Assembly: GCF_002505485.1 (NCBI RefSeq)
Contig: NZ_DAVG01000012.1
Span: 1 to 24,532, forward strand
Direction of reading: 5' to 3'
DNA length: 24,532 bases
Source of the DNA: Methanosarcina sp. UBA5
GTDB lineage: Archaea > Halobacteriota > Methanosarcinia > Methanosarcinales > Methanosarcinaceae
Both the position numbers and the translations under genes were made by a program. The notes beneath the pieces were generated by a model. That model saw nothing but the letters and a program-made list of their open reading frames with translations, was not told where the DNA came from and made no database searches. Within the stretch, counting starts at the first letter, position 1, and each line of letters opens with the position of its first letter. Positions 1-7,975 of this stretch are shown in pieces.

Positions 1-200
1 TTAAGTATCCATTTACAAGACTTTCTTAATGCAGAGTTGCATTACCAACTTCTGTAACCGTGACGCTAAGAAACCTCACTTTACAAAGAAGCAACGGTAC
101 AGAGGTTTAAACGAAACCATAAAGAGGTGAGAGTTCACTTCATCCCCAATCTAAAGAATGGGGTATTCGTGATCCTCTGCGCTCCCGAGATAATAAAAAA
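1..200 (+). mobile_element. Probable right-end relic of an IS200/IS605 (tnpB-type) element
   Basis: The segment carries a hairpin at 144-163: CCCC-A and T-GGGG arms, nine pairs with one A-A mismatch around an AA turn, preceded by a GAGTTCACTTCAT stretch and followed by GTATTCGTGATC. This arrangement resembles the subterminal right-end hairpin of IS200/IS605 elements of the tnpB-only type. A short reading frame (36-110) upstream could be the decayed 3' end of the transposase-like gene, but it has a stop at 27-29 and no recognisable zinc-ribbon motif is inside the window. The left part of the element would lie outside the window. The assignment rests on recalled resemblance; the exact boundary is not determined. 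Confidence 0.45.
144..163 (+). repeat. Hairpin typical of an IS605-type right end
   Basis: CCCCAATCT and AGAATGGGG pair over nine positions with one mismatch and a two-base turn. It is too compact and lacks the T-run expected of a terminator. In IS200/IS605 elements such subterminal hairpins are recognised by the transposase, and the same region can be the scaffold of the TnpB guide RNA. Confidence 0.45.
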
Positions 201-261
201 CAGCCTGAAATAAAAGAAGTAAGAAGCCTATCTTCCGGAAAAATTAATAGAAAAGTATTTT

Positions 262-304
262 CAAAAAATTTTGGTAGATCCCTGCTCCTGAGAAGCAGGA
301 ATCT
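262..304 (-). terminator. Intrinsic-type terminator of the glutamine synthetase-family gene
   Basis: Arms AGAT+CCTGCT (276-286) and AGCAGG+ATCT (294-304) form ten pairs with one C-A mismatch and a 7-nt loop. On the minus strand, the direction of the upstream gene, the hairpin is followed within a few bases by a run of six T (complement of 263-268). It lies about 50 bases past the gene's stop codon. Confidence 0.7.
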
Positions 305-350
305 GCATTTTTCCTAGTGGAAAAAAGGTTTTTTAAAGTGCTGAAACAGA

Positions 351-1871
351 TTATCCAATGTGGATATAGGAGTCCACAAGTTTCCTGATTTCTTCGTTCT
401 TACCGTAGAGTCTCTCACTGAGCTGGTTATCGTCGAGACTTTCAAGGTACTTTACGTTGTCGTTGATCATACCTTCGGTGAAGACATCGTACTCCAGGAA
501 AACGTCTTTCAGTTTCTTCAGGGCCTGAGCTGACTCGTAGCAGGATGCAGGCAGGTGCTCAAGCTGGGCAAGTCTGTCCTTGTGTTCGTCCTTGAAAATG
601 TTGACATCGATGTAGAGCTTCTTTGCAACATCAAGAGCGTTGTCCATTTCAAAGCCGTGGCGAATACCTACAGCAAAGGCTGCAAGAAGGAGGTAAAGGT
701 CAGCTGAGGGGTCTGCAGCACGGAATTCGAAGGTAGACTTGTAGCTGTGACTCTTGAACTCGTCGTTGTAGTTCGGGTTGGCGATGGCTACCATCTTGCT
801 AGATTCTTCAGCGAACCAACCAAGAGGCACACGGACCAGAGCAGAGCGGTTCCTGTCTCCCCAGCAGATGTTGGTAGGAGCTTCCTGGTGAGGTACAAGG
901 CGCAGGTAGGATGTGGGAATTCTGTTTCCAAAAGCAGTAATTCCTGATGCAATATCAAGAAGGCCGGCTATTGCAGTTTTTGCAGTGTCGCTAACGCCGC
1001 CATTTTCGACCATAACGCTCTTTCCATCTTTTAAGAGCTTCATGTGGACGTGCAGCCCGCTGCCTGCTTTTCCGACAGTAATCTTTGGAGCAAAGCTTAC
1101 AATTACACCGTACTGGTCAGCAAGCATTCTGAGCATCCACTTTGCAATAAGCAGACGGTCGACACTGTTCTCAAGCGTGTCAGTCTCGAATTCGATTTCG
1201 TTCTGCTCGTAGTAGTATTTATCGTCAGTAAAGTTTCCGACTTCAGAGTGTCCGTACTTGATTTTTCCGCCAGCTTCGGAGATATACATCATTGCTTCCT
1301 TTCTAAGCTGGTCGAATTTGGTGAAGGGATTGGATTCGTGATATCCTTTCTGGTCAACAGCCGGGAAACCCATGCTGACATCTTCTTTGTTGGCGATGAT
1401 GTAGTATTCGAGTTCGCCCATTGCATGGAGTTCATAGCCTGTCTTCTCGGTCAGGACCTGGGCAGCTTTCTTCATGACGGTTTCGGAAGAGCTTGCGAGA
1501 GGGCTTCCATCCTTGTCAAAGTAGGAACAGAGGATATCCAGGGTTGGGATCTCTTCAAACGGGTTTACGAAGGCAGTCCTGTATTTAGGAAGGACATAGA
1601 GATCGCTTGAATCTGCTTCGATGTATGTAAAAAGGCTTGATCCGTCGACTCTCTCACCGGCGGAAAGTAAGTTGTCAAGGTGTTCTTCATCTCTTATCAC
1701 GAAGGCGAGGGCTTTAAGTCTCCCATCTCCACCAACGTAGCGGAAAGTCAGCATCTTAATGCCGTTCTCCTTGACGAACTTTATAATATCCTCTTTGGTG
1801 AATTCGCTTGCTGGCTTATTGAGGTACTGTACCAGTTTATTAGGATTCAATTCTATGGATGATGTTTTCAT
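351..1871 (-). CDS. Glutamine synthetase-family protein (divergent GlnA-like)
   Basis: 506-residue protein with the type I glutamine synthetase catalytic layout. An N-terminal beta-grasp region (about 25-115) is followed by the E-x-E metal motif in ELEYYI (E153, E155), a second acidic pair E210 and E225, the GSGLHVH histidine motif (271-276), NRSALVRVP (341-349) and the FEFRAADPSA segment (381-390). Known enzymes make glutamine from glutamate, ammonia and ATP. This one is unusual: the glutamate-site motif normally read as HEVxPGQHEI is split by about ten extra residues (211-222), and the usual GYEAP becomes PHQEAP. A catalytically altered paralogue or a gamma-glutamyl-amine ligase is therefore possible. 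Methanosarcina mazei is known to have two glnA genes, and this may be the second type. ATG at 1871 is preceded by an AAGGGA ribosome site. No adenylylation-type NLYDLP loop is seen. Confidence 0.8.
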   Translation of the reverse strand: MKTSSIELNPNKLVQYLNKPASEFTKEDIIKFVKENGIKMLTFRYVGGDGRLKALAFVIRDEEHLDNLLSAGERVDGSSLFTYIEADSSDLYVLPKYRTAFVNPFEEIPTLDILCSYFDKDGSPLASSSETVMKKAAQVLTEKTGYELHAMGELEYYIIANKEDVSMGFPAVDQKGYHESNPFTKFDQLRKEAMMYISEAGGKIKYGHSEVGNFTDDKYYYEQNEIEFETDTLENSVDRLLIAKWMLRMLADQYGVIVSFAPKITVGKAGSGLHVHMKLLKDGKSVMVENGGVSDTAKTAIAGLLDIASGITAFGNRIPTSYLRLVPHQEAPTNICWGDRNRSALVRVPLGWFAEESSKMVAIANPNYNDEFKSHSYKSTFEFRAADPSADLYLLLAAFAVGIRHGFEMDNALDVAKKLYIDVNIFKDEHKDRLAQLEHLPASCYESAQALKKLKDVFLEYDVFTEGMINDNVKYLESLDDNQLSERLYGKNEEIRKLVDSYIHIG

Positions 1872-1890
1872 AATTATCCCTTCTTTTTTA

Positions 1891-1926
1891 ACTGCAATAT
1901 TCTAGGTAACTGCAATATTCTAGGTA
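1891..1926. repeat. Perfect 18-bp tandem duplication in the leader of the glnA-like gene
   Basis: ACTGCAATATTCTAGGTA occurs at 1891-1908 and again, base for base, at 1909-1926. It sits just upstream of the ribosome site and inside the presumed 5' untranslated region. Confidence 0.95.
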
Positions 1927-1947
1927 TTAAAGCCTCATTTCAATACC
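1923..1947. promoter_or_regulatory. Inverted repeat GGTATT-N13-AATACC upstream of the glnA-like gene
   Basis: Two 6-bp arms (1923-1928 and 1942-1947) with a 13-bp spacer make a two-fold symmetric site between the TATA box and the start codon. Such a position would suit an operator. It does not match the GGAA-N6-TTCC form of the nitrogen regulator NrpR that I know, so the binding protein is unknown. Confidence 0.35.
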
Positions 1948-2030
1948 GAATATTTTCCAGGCTTGCGGATTGCCACATTGGCCATAATTTTTTAGACTCT
2001 TGCCTGCTAGGAAGAAGATAACTTACTGCT

Positions 2031-2046
2031 GTCTATATAAAGTTTT
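2031..2046 (-). promoter_or_regulatory. TATA box of the glnA-like gene
   Basis: On the minus strand this reads AAAAACTTTATATAGAC, a good archaeal A/T box (CTTTATATA). Transcription would begin about 25 bases downstream, near 2008-2012, giving a leader of roughly 140 nt. The rest of the 440-bp divergent spacer up to 2312 is AT-rich; a weaker plus-strand A/T box (ATAAATATAT, 2184-2193) may serve fprA. Confidence 0.55.
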
Positions 2047-2312
2047 TCTTTTTTTTATTTTTCTAAAGAGATACTATAAAAAGAGACTGTAAACTTCACT
2101 TGAATTTTTAGAAACTTCTTTTTTCCTAATCGAGTTAAAGCGTCAGTTAAAATCTAAGGTTTTATCAGTTAAGGATTTTGCCTAATAAATATATCGGACA
2201 AATACAATATAGTCATTAAATAAATCCAGTTGTCGGACTGATAGATGCAGACATCTTTATCTGCTTCTTATTTCAAGCTGTTTTATTGCATCGGGAGAAT
2301 GGAGGTAAAAAT

Positions 2313-3494
2313 ATGGAGATTTACAGTGTTCCTGAGATTGCTAAAGATGTGTTCTGGGTTGGGGCAAAAGACTGGAGCCGCAGAATGTTTGACGCTTTGG
2401 TTCCGCTGCCTCAGGGGACAAGCTACAACGCTTATCTTGTAAAAGGAGAAGAAAAAACAGCGCTTATTGATACCGTAAACCCTGGTTTCGAAGAGGAGTT
2501 TGAAGAGAAAATAAACTTGGTTTCCAGCCTGGAAAAACTGGACTACCTGATTATGAATCATGCTGAACCCGACCATGCCAGTGCAATTCGTTATATTATG
2601 GATAGGGCTCCAGGCTCAACGCTTATTACGACTGAGAGAGGTGTGAAAATGGCAAGCCTTTACCATGATCTGCCAGAAGACCGGGTTAAAGTCGTTGCCG
2701 ATGGAGATACTATTGATTTAGGAGGAAAAAACCTGCGTTTTATTGAAGCTCCTTGGCTTCACTGGCCTGAAACCATGTTTACTTACTTGCCTGAAGACAG
2801 GGTTCTTTTCCCGTGTGATTTCTTTGGGGCTCACACAGCCCAGGGCGTTTATGATGAGGATCTGGAAGACCTTATTCCTCTTGCAAAACGCTATTACGGC
2901 GAAATCATGATGCCTTTTGGAAAAATGGGGGCAAAGGCTCTTGAAAAAATTAAGGATCTCGATATCGCGATTCTTGCGCCTAGTCATGGACCTATCTACA
3001 AAAACCCGAAGCGCATACTTGAACCCTACTCAAAATGGACCGCAGGAAAAACCGAAAATAAAGCCCTTATTGTCTATGTGAGTATGTGGGGCTCCACAAA
3101 ACTGATGGTCAGTACGGTTGCAGAGACCTTACTGAAAGAAGGCGTAGATGTCAGAATCTATGACCTTGAAGTCGCGGATACAGGAGATATTGCAGGAGAG
3201 ATGGTCGATTCCCGCGCTATTATCCTTGGAGCTCCGACCGTCCTTGCAGGCATGCATCCTCTTGCCCTTTACGGCGCTTACCTGGTAAAAGCTCTCAATC
3301 CGCCTGCAAAATATGGGGTTATACTCGGATCTTTCGGCTGGGGTGGAGGCGCTCTGAAGCAGGCAGGAGAAATTCTGGTTCCCTCGAAAATGGAAATTGT
3401 GGGAACTCTTCAGGTGAAGGGCAAACCCAAGGAGGAAGATTTGAAAAAGGTTGAGGAAATCGGCCGAGAACTCGCTAAAAAAATGAAAGTATAA
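2313..3494 (+). CDS. fprA: Flavodiiron protein, F420H2 oxidase type (FprA)
   Basis: 393-residue cytoplasmic flavodiiron protein. The N-terminal metallo-beta-lactamase domain (about 1-245) has all the usual diiron ligands: H83-x-E85-x-D87 in NHAEPDHAS, H150, D169 and H225 in SHGPI. The C-terminal flavodoxin domain (about 250-393) has the FMN phosphate loop SMWGSTKLM (257-265) and the GSFGWGGGA loop. In methanogens this family reduces O2 to water with electrons from reduced coenzyme F420, protecting anaerobic metabolism; NO reduction is a known alternative in the family. The ATG at 2313 is chosen over the in-frame ATG at 2286 because GGAGGT (2301-2306) lies seven bases ahead and family proteins begin close to this residue. 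It is divergent from the glnA-like gene and has no operon partner. Confidence 0.9.
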   Translation: MEIYSVPEIAKDVFWVGAKDWSRRMFDALVPLPQGTSYNAYLVKGEEKTALIDTVNPGFEEEFEEKINLVSSLEKLDYLIMNHAEPDHASAIRYIMDRAPGSTLITTERGVKMASLYHDLPEDRVKVVADGDTIDLGGKNLRFIEAPWLHWPETMFTYLPEDRVLFPCDFFGAHTAQGVYDEDLEDLIPLAKRYYGEIMMPFGKMGAKALEKIKDLDIAILAPSHGPIYKNPKRILEPYSKWTAGKTENKALIVYVSMWGSTKLMVSTVAETLLKEGVDVRIYDLEVADTGDIAGEMVDSRAIILGAPTVLAGMHPLALYGAYLVKALNPPAKYGVILGSFGWGGGALKQAGEILVPSKMEIVGTLQVKGKPKEEDLKKVEEIGRELAKKMKV

Positions 3495-3509
3495 CCTGAA
3501 AGGGTTATA
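3490..3509 (+). terminator. Hairpin at the end of fprA
   Basis: TATAACC and GGTTATA pair perfectly over seven positions around a TGAAAG loop; the hairpin includes the fprA stop codon. No strong T-run follows immediately, so it may be a 3'-end stabiliser rather than a full terminator. Confidence 0.4.
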
Positions 3510-3808
3510 TCCTCAAACTTGAAAATCTTTGTTTTAAGCCTGCGTGTAAGGTCTCTTTCAGCCCGTTAAAATCCGGCTGGTCAAACCGGTTAATTTATCC
3601 TGGTGACCTTACTTAGCCTTTTTCAGAGACTTATGCGGAGTTACTTAATGGTAATATTTTTAAATTTTTGGGAAGAGAATTTTTGAGAGTTGATTAATGG
3701 AAAGTAATTACAGTTTCTCAAAAGATAGTCTTTCTAACAGGCCGAGGTTCCATTTCTATTATTATTTTTATTATCTTGAATTTTTCAAGTTTTGGCGGGG
3801 GTTTTCTT
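3510..3808. other. Intergenic region between fprA and the permease gene
   Basis: About 300 bp, AT-rich toward the permease. It holds a long-range inverted repeat: GTAAGGTC (3546-3553) and GACCTTAC (3605-3612), eight perfect pairs around a 51-nt spacer. T-rich stretches near 3655-3670 and 3758-3775 could end or start transcripts. No reading frame is convincing. Confidence 0.5.
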
Positions 3809-5077
3809 ATGAAAGGGGAGTCTGAACTGAAAAAGGAACTGAATTTACTGGAAATTACTCTGATAGGAATTGGCAATATTCTCGGAGCAGGAATCTACGT
3901 GCTTATGGGAAAAGCTGCAGGGCTTGCAGGCAATATGGTCTGGTTTTCTTTTCTATTTGCCGGAGCAACAGCCACACTTTCTGCCTTTAGCTATATGGAA
4001 CTCGCTTCCATGTTTCCAAGGGCTGGAGCGGAATATGGATTCGTAAGAAGAGCTTTTGGAGAACGCATTGGCCTGTTTGTGGGGCTGCTTGTCATATATT
4101 TTGTAGTAATAACGAGCTCTGCGGTTGCCCTCGGGTTTGGCAGGTATTTCAGCAATCTTTTCGGGAATGGGTATTTAACAGGGACTTTAGGCCTGTTTAT
4201 CTTCCTCAGCCTTATCATGGTTTACGGGATAAAGGAATCTGCCAGGCTGGCTATTCTAATAAGTTTTATAGAAGTTTCAGGGCTTCTAATTGTAATTTAT
4301 ACAGGTCTCCCTTACCTTGGAACGGTAAATTATCTTGAAACTCCAGATCTGGCAGGAATATTCGAGGCTTCAACTCTGATTTTTTTCGCATTTCTAGGTT
4401 TTGAGGATATTGTACGATTATCCCAGGAAACAAAAGAAGCCGAAAAGACAACTCCAAAAGCCCTGCTTATTGCGGTATTTTTTACGGTTTTCCTATATAT
4501 ATGCGTAGCAGTAACTGCCGTAAGTGTGCTTGACTTTAGGGTTCTTGGACATTCAGGGGTTCCCCTTGCGGATGTTGTGGCTGTTTCTCTGGGGAACAAT
4601 GCTTTTGTCCTCATGTCGTGGATAGCTCTTTTTTCCACTATGAATACTGTACTTGTGGTTATGCTTGGAGGGTCAAGGATTGTATATGGTATGGCAGATT
4701 CAGGATCACTTCCGGGAATTTTCTCACGAATACACCCCAGTTACCAGACTCCTTGGGTCGCAATTTTAGGAGTTGCCTCTCTCTCAGCCCTGTTTGTGCT
4801 ATTCAGGGATATTGCAATAGTAGCAAATATTGCTAATTTTATGATTTTTATTGTCTTTTTTATGGTTAATCTCTCTCTGATAAAGCTCCGTTATACTGAC
4901 CCTAAAAGAAATCGCCCTTTTAAGGTTCCCCTAAATATTGGCCGCTTTCCCCTGCTTCCGTTTCTTGGAGCACTTTCTACTGTATTTCTTTTTTTTCAGC
5001 TAAGTCTGGAAGTTATAACTTACGGTCTCGTGTTTGCAGGAATCGGGATACTGGTAGTACTGCTCAGAACTAGATAA
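3809..5077 (+). CDS. APC-superfamily amino-acid permease
   Basis: 422-residue integral membrane protein. The first helix carries the family signature around IGIGNILGAGIYVLMG, the unwound substrate-binding segment of APC transporters. About twelve hydrophobic helices follow, with a conserved FFAFLGFEDIVRLSQETKEA-type loop in helix 6 to its cytoplasmic end. These proteins import amino acids or polyamines with protons or by exchange; the substrate here cannot be read from the sequence. ATG 3809 is preferred over an upstream TTG at 3776, because a GGCGGGGG ribosome site lies about eight bases ahead and MKGESELKKELNLLE is the usual cytoplasmic N terminus. The next plus-strand gene, an ODC-type decarboxylase 536 bp downstream, raises the possibility of basic amino acid or diamine transport, but the spacer argues against a shared transcript. 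Confidence 0.88.
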   Translation: MKGESELKKELNLLEITLIGIGNILGAGIYVLMGKAAGLAGNMVWFSFLFAGATATLSAFSYMELASMFPRAGAEYGFVRRAFGERIGLFVGLLVIYFVVITSSAVALGFGRYFSNLFGNGYLTGTLGLFIFLSLIMVYGIKESARLAILISFIEVSGLLIVIYTGLPYLGTVNYLETPDLAGIFEASTLIFFAFLGFEDIVRLSQETKEAEKTTPKALLIAVFFTVFLYICVAVTAVSVLDFRVLGHSGVPLADVVAVSLGNNAFVLMSWIALFSTMNTVLVVMLGGSRIVYGMADSGSLPGIFSRIHPSYQTPWVAILGVASLSALFVLFRDIAIVANIANFMIFIVFFMVNLSLIKLRYTDPKRNRPFKVPLNIGRFPLLPFLGALSTVFLFFQLSLEVITYGLVFAGIGILVVLLRTR

Positions 5078-5179
5078 AACCTGTTAAAACCGGTCAACAT
5101 CATTTAAAATTAAATTACAAACTTCAAAAATCTGGTCTTCCGTGAGACGGATTAAAATGAGTTACTTCTAAAGAACATA

Positions 5180-5205
5180 GGTATAAAAGGGTTTTATAAC
5201 CTTTT
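5180..5205 (+). terminator. Candidate terminator after the permease gene
   Basis: Overlapping pairings are possible: GGT-ATAAAA with TTTTAT-AACC, or AAAAGG-TT with AA-CCTTTT, each with one bulged base. The sequence around is T-rich but a clean T-run is missing, so confidence is modest. Confidence 0.35.
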
Positions 5206-5613
5206 AATCGTTTAATTAAACTCCTATTTATTCTTAAATCCTTAATATCCCTTTATAGGATAAAAATCGCTCTTAAATATTCTGAGAATCTCGAAGATTC
5301 ATCGCATCTTCTCCATATATAAAAGGGCTTTTGGTACCTTTAATACAAAAAAAGAACTTAATCAGGCCTTTTTTCATAATATAACTATTTTTATTAAATA
5401 TTTATGGATTTCAGTTATTTTTATGTCTTGATATTCATCGAGAATTAGTTTTATATACATTAAATCCTATTTGAATCGCTTTATTTCGCTTATTATCAAA
5501 ATAATTGATTCTAAATTGAATAATCATTACAATTTGTCAATATACTAAAAATTATTAACCAGTAGGTACATAAGTTTGATACAGATAAGTGTTAATTTTA
5601 AAAGGGAGTAGAT
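5206..5613. promoter_or_regulatory. AT-rich upstream region and promoter of the decarboxylase gene
   Basis: This stretch has no protein gene. It contains a perfect 6-bp hairpin GAATCT-CGA-AGATTC (5286-5300), an A/T box CCATATATAAAAG (5313-5325), a T-run at 5369-5374 and a second good TATA box TTTATATA (5450-5457), which would start transcription near 5480 and give a leader of about 130 nt. A GGGAG ribosome site sits just before the gene's ATG at 5614. Confidence 0.4.
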
Positions 5614-6786
5614 ATGAGAAAAGAGCACTATGTGTTCCCGCTGGAGGATTTCGTTTCAAGAGACGATTTTAACCGAATAAAAAAGTTCTCCCGGGATAAA
5701 GAAACCCCATTTTTAACTGTTGACCTGCAAAAGATAGAGCAAAGCTATGACGATTTAGTAGAACATATGCCCTTTGCAAAAATTCATTATGCTGTAAAGG
5801 CTAACCCCATGGATGAGGTTGTGCTTGCCCTGAATAGTAAAGGCTCCAATTTTGATGTGGCAACTGTTTACGAACTTGATCAGCTTCTCAGGCTTGGGGT
5901 AGAACCTGAAAGGATCAGTTACGGCAATACTATCAAAAAAGAGAAAGATATAGAGTACGCATATGAAAAAGGTGTCAGGCTTTACGTTACTGACTCTGAC
6001 AGCGATCTGAAAAAGCTAGCTAGAAAAGCCCCGGGTTCCAGAGTGTTTTTCCGTATCCTTACTGAAAGCGACGGAGCTGACTGGCCTCTCTCAAAGAAGT
6101 TCGGTTCACACCCTGACCTGATATATAAGCTCATTCTGAAGGCTGAAAAATTAGGGCTTGAGCCTTATGGGCTTTCTTTTCATGTTGGCTCCCAGCAGAG
6201 GGACATTGGCCAGTGGGACAATGCTATTTCCAAATGTAAGTATCTTTTTGAGGCAGTAGCTGAAAAAGGTATACATCTGAAGATGATCAACCTTGGGGGA
6301 GGTTTTCCTGCAAAATATCAAGCTCAGGCCCATGACCTTGAGACCTATGCTGGGGAAATCCGGCGCTTTTTACATGAGGACTTTGGAGAGGAGTTGCCTG
6401 AAATTATCATAGAGCCCGGGCGTTCCATGGTCGCCAACGCCGGCATAATCGTAAGTGAAGTTGTAATGATCTCCAAAAAAGCCAGATTTAACCAGTACAA
6501 ATGGGTTTATCTTGACATTGGCAAATTTGGGGGCCTTATAGAAACCCTTGATGAGTGCATCAAATATCCCATTTTCTGCGATAAAAAGGGTTGTGCCGAA
6601 GAAGTAATTCTTGCAGGTCCGACCTGTGACAGCATGGATATCCTGTATGAACATCACAAGTATAATTTTCCTCACACAATGCGAGAGGGAAACCGCGTAT
6701 ATATCTTTACTACAGGCGCCTATACTCAGAGCTACAGTTCCGTGTGTTTTAACGGTTTCCCCCCGCTCAAGGCTTATCTTATTTGA
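5614..6786 (+). CDS. Fold-III PLP decarboxylase, ornithine/lysine decarboxylase type
   Basis: 390-residue alanine-racemase-fold decarboxylase. K62 in HYAVKANP is the PLP-binding lysine and H190 in SFHVGS stacks on the cofactor. GGGFP (228-232) and EPGR (267-270) bind its phosphate, and C338 in GPTCDSMD is the catalytic cysteine donated across the dimer. The GPTCDSxD motif and the length near 390 fit eukaryotic-type ornithine decarboxylases (ornithine to putrescine) and related lysine/ornithine enzymes better than meso-diaminopimelate or arginine decarboxylases. The likely role is polyamine synthesis; the exact substrate is open. The ATG at 5614 has GGGAG seven bases ahead. It ends 34 bases before a strong terminator, so it is probably monocistronic. 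Confidence 0.85.
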   Translation: MRKEHYVFPLEDFVSRDDFNRIKKFSRDKETPFLTVDLQKIEQSYDDLVEHMPFAKIHYAVKANPMDEVVLALNSKGSNFDVATVYELDQLLRLGVEPERISYGNTIKKEKDIEYAYEKGVRLYVTDSDSDLKKLARKAPGSRVFFRILTESDGADWPLSKKFGSHPDLIYKLILKAEKLGLEPYGLSFHVGSQQRDIGQWDNAISKCKYLFEAVAEKGIHLKMINLGGGFPAKYQAQAHDLETYAGEIRRFLHEDFGEELPEIIIEPGRSMVANAGIIVSEVVMISKKARFNQYKWVYLDIGKFGGLIETLDECIKYPIFCDKKGCAEEVILAGPTCDSMDILYEHHKYNFPHTMREGNRVYIFTTGAYTQSYSSVCFNGFPPLKAYLI

Positions 6787-6819
6787 AAGCCTATTCGAAG
6801 ACTCATTAACTACTTGAGT

Positions 6820-6860
6820 TCCGTCACCCGAGTTTCGTCTCGGGAGGACGGAGTCCTTTT
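6820..6860 (+). terminator. Strong terminator after the decarboxylase gene
   Basis: TCCGTC+CCCGAG (6820-6832) pairs with CTCGGG+GACGGA (6839-6852), twelve pairs with a small internal bulge and a 6-nt loop. It is followed by TCCTTTT. Confidence 0.65.
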
Positions 6861-7279
6861 CGCTCACTTTGTTCGCTCAAGAGAGCTGAATTATAGAAGT
6901 TATTTAGCTGAGCCAAGAGGGCTGAATTATGGGCAAGTAAGATTGGTTTTCAACTTACTGAGGAGGGCTGATGATTTACCACAATCTTTTTTTAAAAAAG
7001 CTTGCCTGCAAACCTTTTCAAAAAAGGCTTGAGCGAAAACGTTATTATCGGCGTGATAAACCGGCGCAACGGTTTTGATCAACCGACGCAACGGTTGTGG
7101 GTCAACGGTTGCGGGTCCAGAGGGCTGATTTCTTAAATAGTGCTATATTGTCTATAGCTTGAAAACAGGGAATAAAGAAGTAAAGCTACTTTTTCCGGCT
7201 TAGATATTCTCTATGGTTATGCTGTCCTGGTTCAGGCCGGTTGTGACTCTAATGTTCATGTGATTATAAAAATAAATGC
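6861..7279. other. Non-coding decayed region with short repeats
   Basis: No credible gene. The phrase GAGGGCTGA or close variants recur (6919, 6962, 7120). CGCAACGGTT occurs at 7065-7074 and 7087-7096, with a third TCAACGGTT at 7102-7110; a CGGTT/AACCG hairpin forms between the first two. A run AAGCTTGCCTGC near 6999 and a CCTTTT/AAAAGG hairpin follow. This looks like old repeat-rich intergenic DNA of the kind common in Methanosarcina. Confidence 0.4.
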
Positions 7280-7340
7280 AGATCAAGAGCAATAGGGTTT
7301 CCTCTCAATCTCTAGACTGAATTGCAGGTAGGATTCGAGA
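7280..7340 (+). repeat. Structured repeat element, copy A (degraded)
   Basis: First hairpin arms AGATCAAGAG (7280-7289) and CTCTCAATCT (7302-7311) surround the conserved loop containing AATAGGGTTTC; two of the ten pairs are broken. The second hairpin begins (GCAGGTAGGATTCGAGAA) but its right half is gone. No conserved promoter is present upstream, unlike copies B and C. It appears to be a decayed member of the family. Confidence 0.7.
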
Positions 7341-7472
7341 AGTTCCATAAAAGAGATCCTTAATGAAACTTACTGCCAATTTAATGCTTTAAATATTATA
7401 TTTGATTGAATATTTTGACGTCATTAAAAGTTTCGCAACCAAACAAATGCAAGAGATGTTTGAAAATTCAGA

Positions 7473-7514
7473 TTACGAACTGTTTTTTGGGTCGGTTATG
7501 ATATATATTCCCAC
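7473..7514 (+). promoter_or_regulatory. Promoter of structured element B (duplicated at 8124-8165)
   Basis: A ~42-nt block, TTACGA..TGTTTTTTGG.TCGGTTATGATATATAT..CCAC, is shared with the region ahead of copy C with only a few changes. It ends in an excellent TATA box (7500-7508) centred about 27 nt before the first base of hairpin 1, so transcription should start at the hairpin itself. Confidence 0.65.
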
Positions 7515-7530
7515 TCCACTATAAGAGTAT

Positions 7531-7622
7531 AGATTAAGAGTAATAGGGTTTCCTCTTAATCTTTGGGTTGGATCGCAGGTAGGGATTCGAGAATAGGGAC
7601 TCGACCTCTACCATCTACTTCT
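7531..7622 (+). ncRNA. Putative small RNA, structured element copy B
   Basis: A 92-nt element with two hairpins. Hairpin 1: AGATTAAGAG (7531-7540) pairs perfectly with CTCTTAATCT (7553-7562) around TAATAGGGTTTC. Hairpin 2: GGTAG (7578-7582) with CTACC (7608-7612) and TCGAG (7587-7591) with CTCGA (7600-7604), loop AATAGGGA. Both loops show AATAGGG. A TATA box lies 27 nt upstream. Comparison with copies C and D shows paired substitutions that keep hairpin 1 intact, which supports function at the RNA level. I do not recognise it as a named RNA; comparison with the known Methanosarcina sRNAs (for example sRNA41, sRNA154, sRNA162) is needed. The 3' end is uncertain. Confidence 0.6.
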
Positions 7623-7632
7623 AAACTAATTT

Positions 7633-7827
7633 CTAGAATAACATGCCATTTTTCATAATGTTTTTATTTTTAATAAACCTTATGACCGTTCCCATGTTTA
7701 TATGTTTATTTCTACTGTCGGCGACCGTTTCATAAATGGCTTTGCAGGTAGATATTTTTTCGTTTTCCTTCAGCTTTGCCTCAACAATAAAATCATAAAT
7801 TTCTATACTTCCTGGCAGGTTGTGCAT
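7633..7827 (-). pseudogene. Small reading frame, 64 codons, likely fragment of an unknown gene
   Basis: Encodes a 64-residue lysine-rich peptide ending in TVIRFIKNKNIMKNGMLF. There is no ribosome site ahead of its first ATG and two TAG codons lie a few codons upstream. A related ending (TIISFIKAKYIVRK) is readable at 8448-8528, downstream of copies C and D, so the stretch was duplicated together with the structured element. It is convergent with element B. It may be the C-terminal remnant of a longer protein; no family was recognised. Confidence 0.35.
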
Positions 7828-7975
7828 AAGATCAGATGTAACAGACTACTATACAAAAAAAAGCAGGATTTATAGAACGAAGTGTAAAATCCCAAAGTCT
7901 TTAGCCTAGGGGTAGTTCATCGAAATCATATTTAGTACTTGTAGTCTTTCTTCAGTGTACCATCTTATTAGTAAA

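Noticed and set aside
1044..1610. 188-codon plus-strand frame
   Set aside because: It lies wholly opposite the glutamine synthetase-family gene, whose protein motifs are unmistakable; the antisense translation shows no domain.
6814..7032. 72-codon plus-strand frame after the decarboxylase
   Set aside because: Begins inside the terminator hairpin and runs through repeat-rich DNA; no family, no ribosome site.
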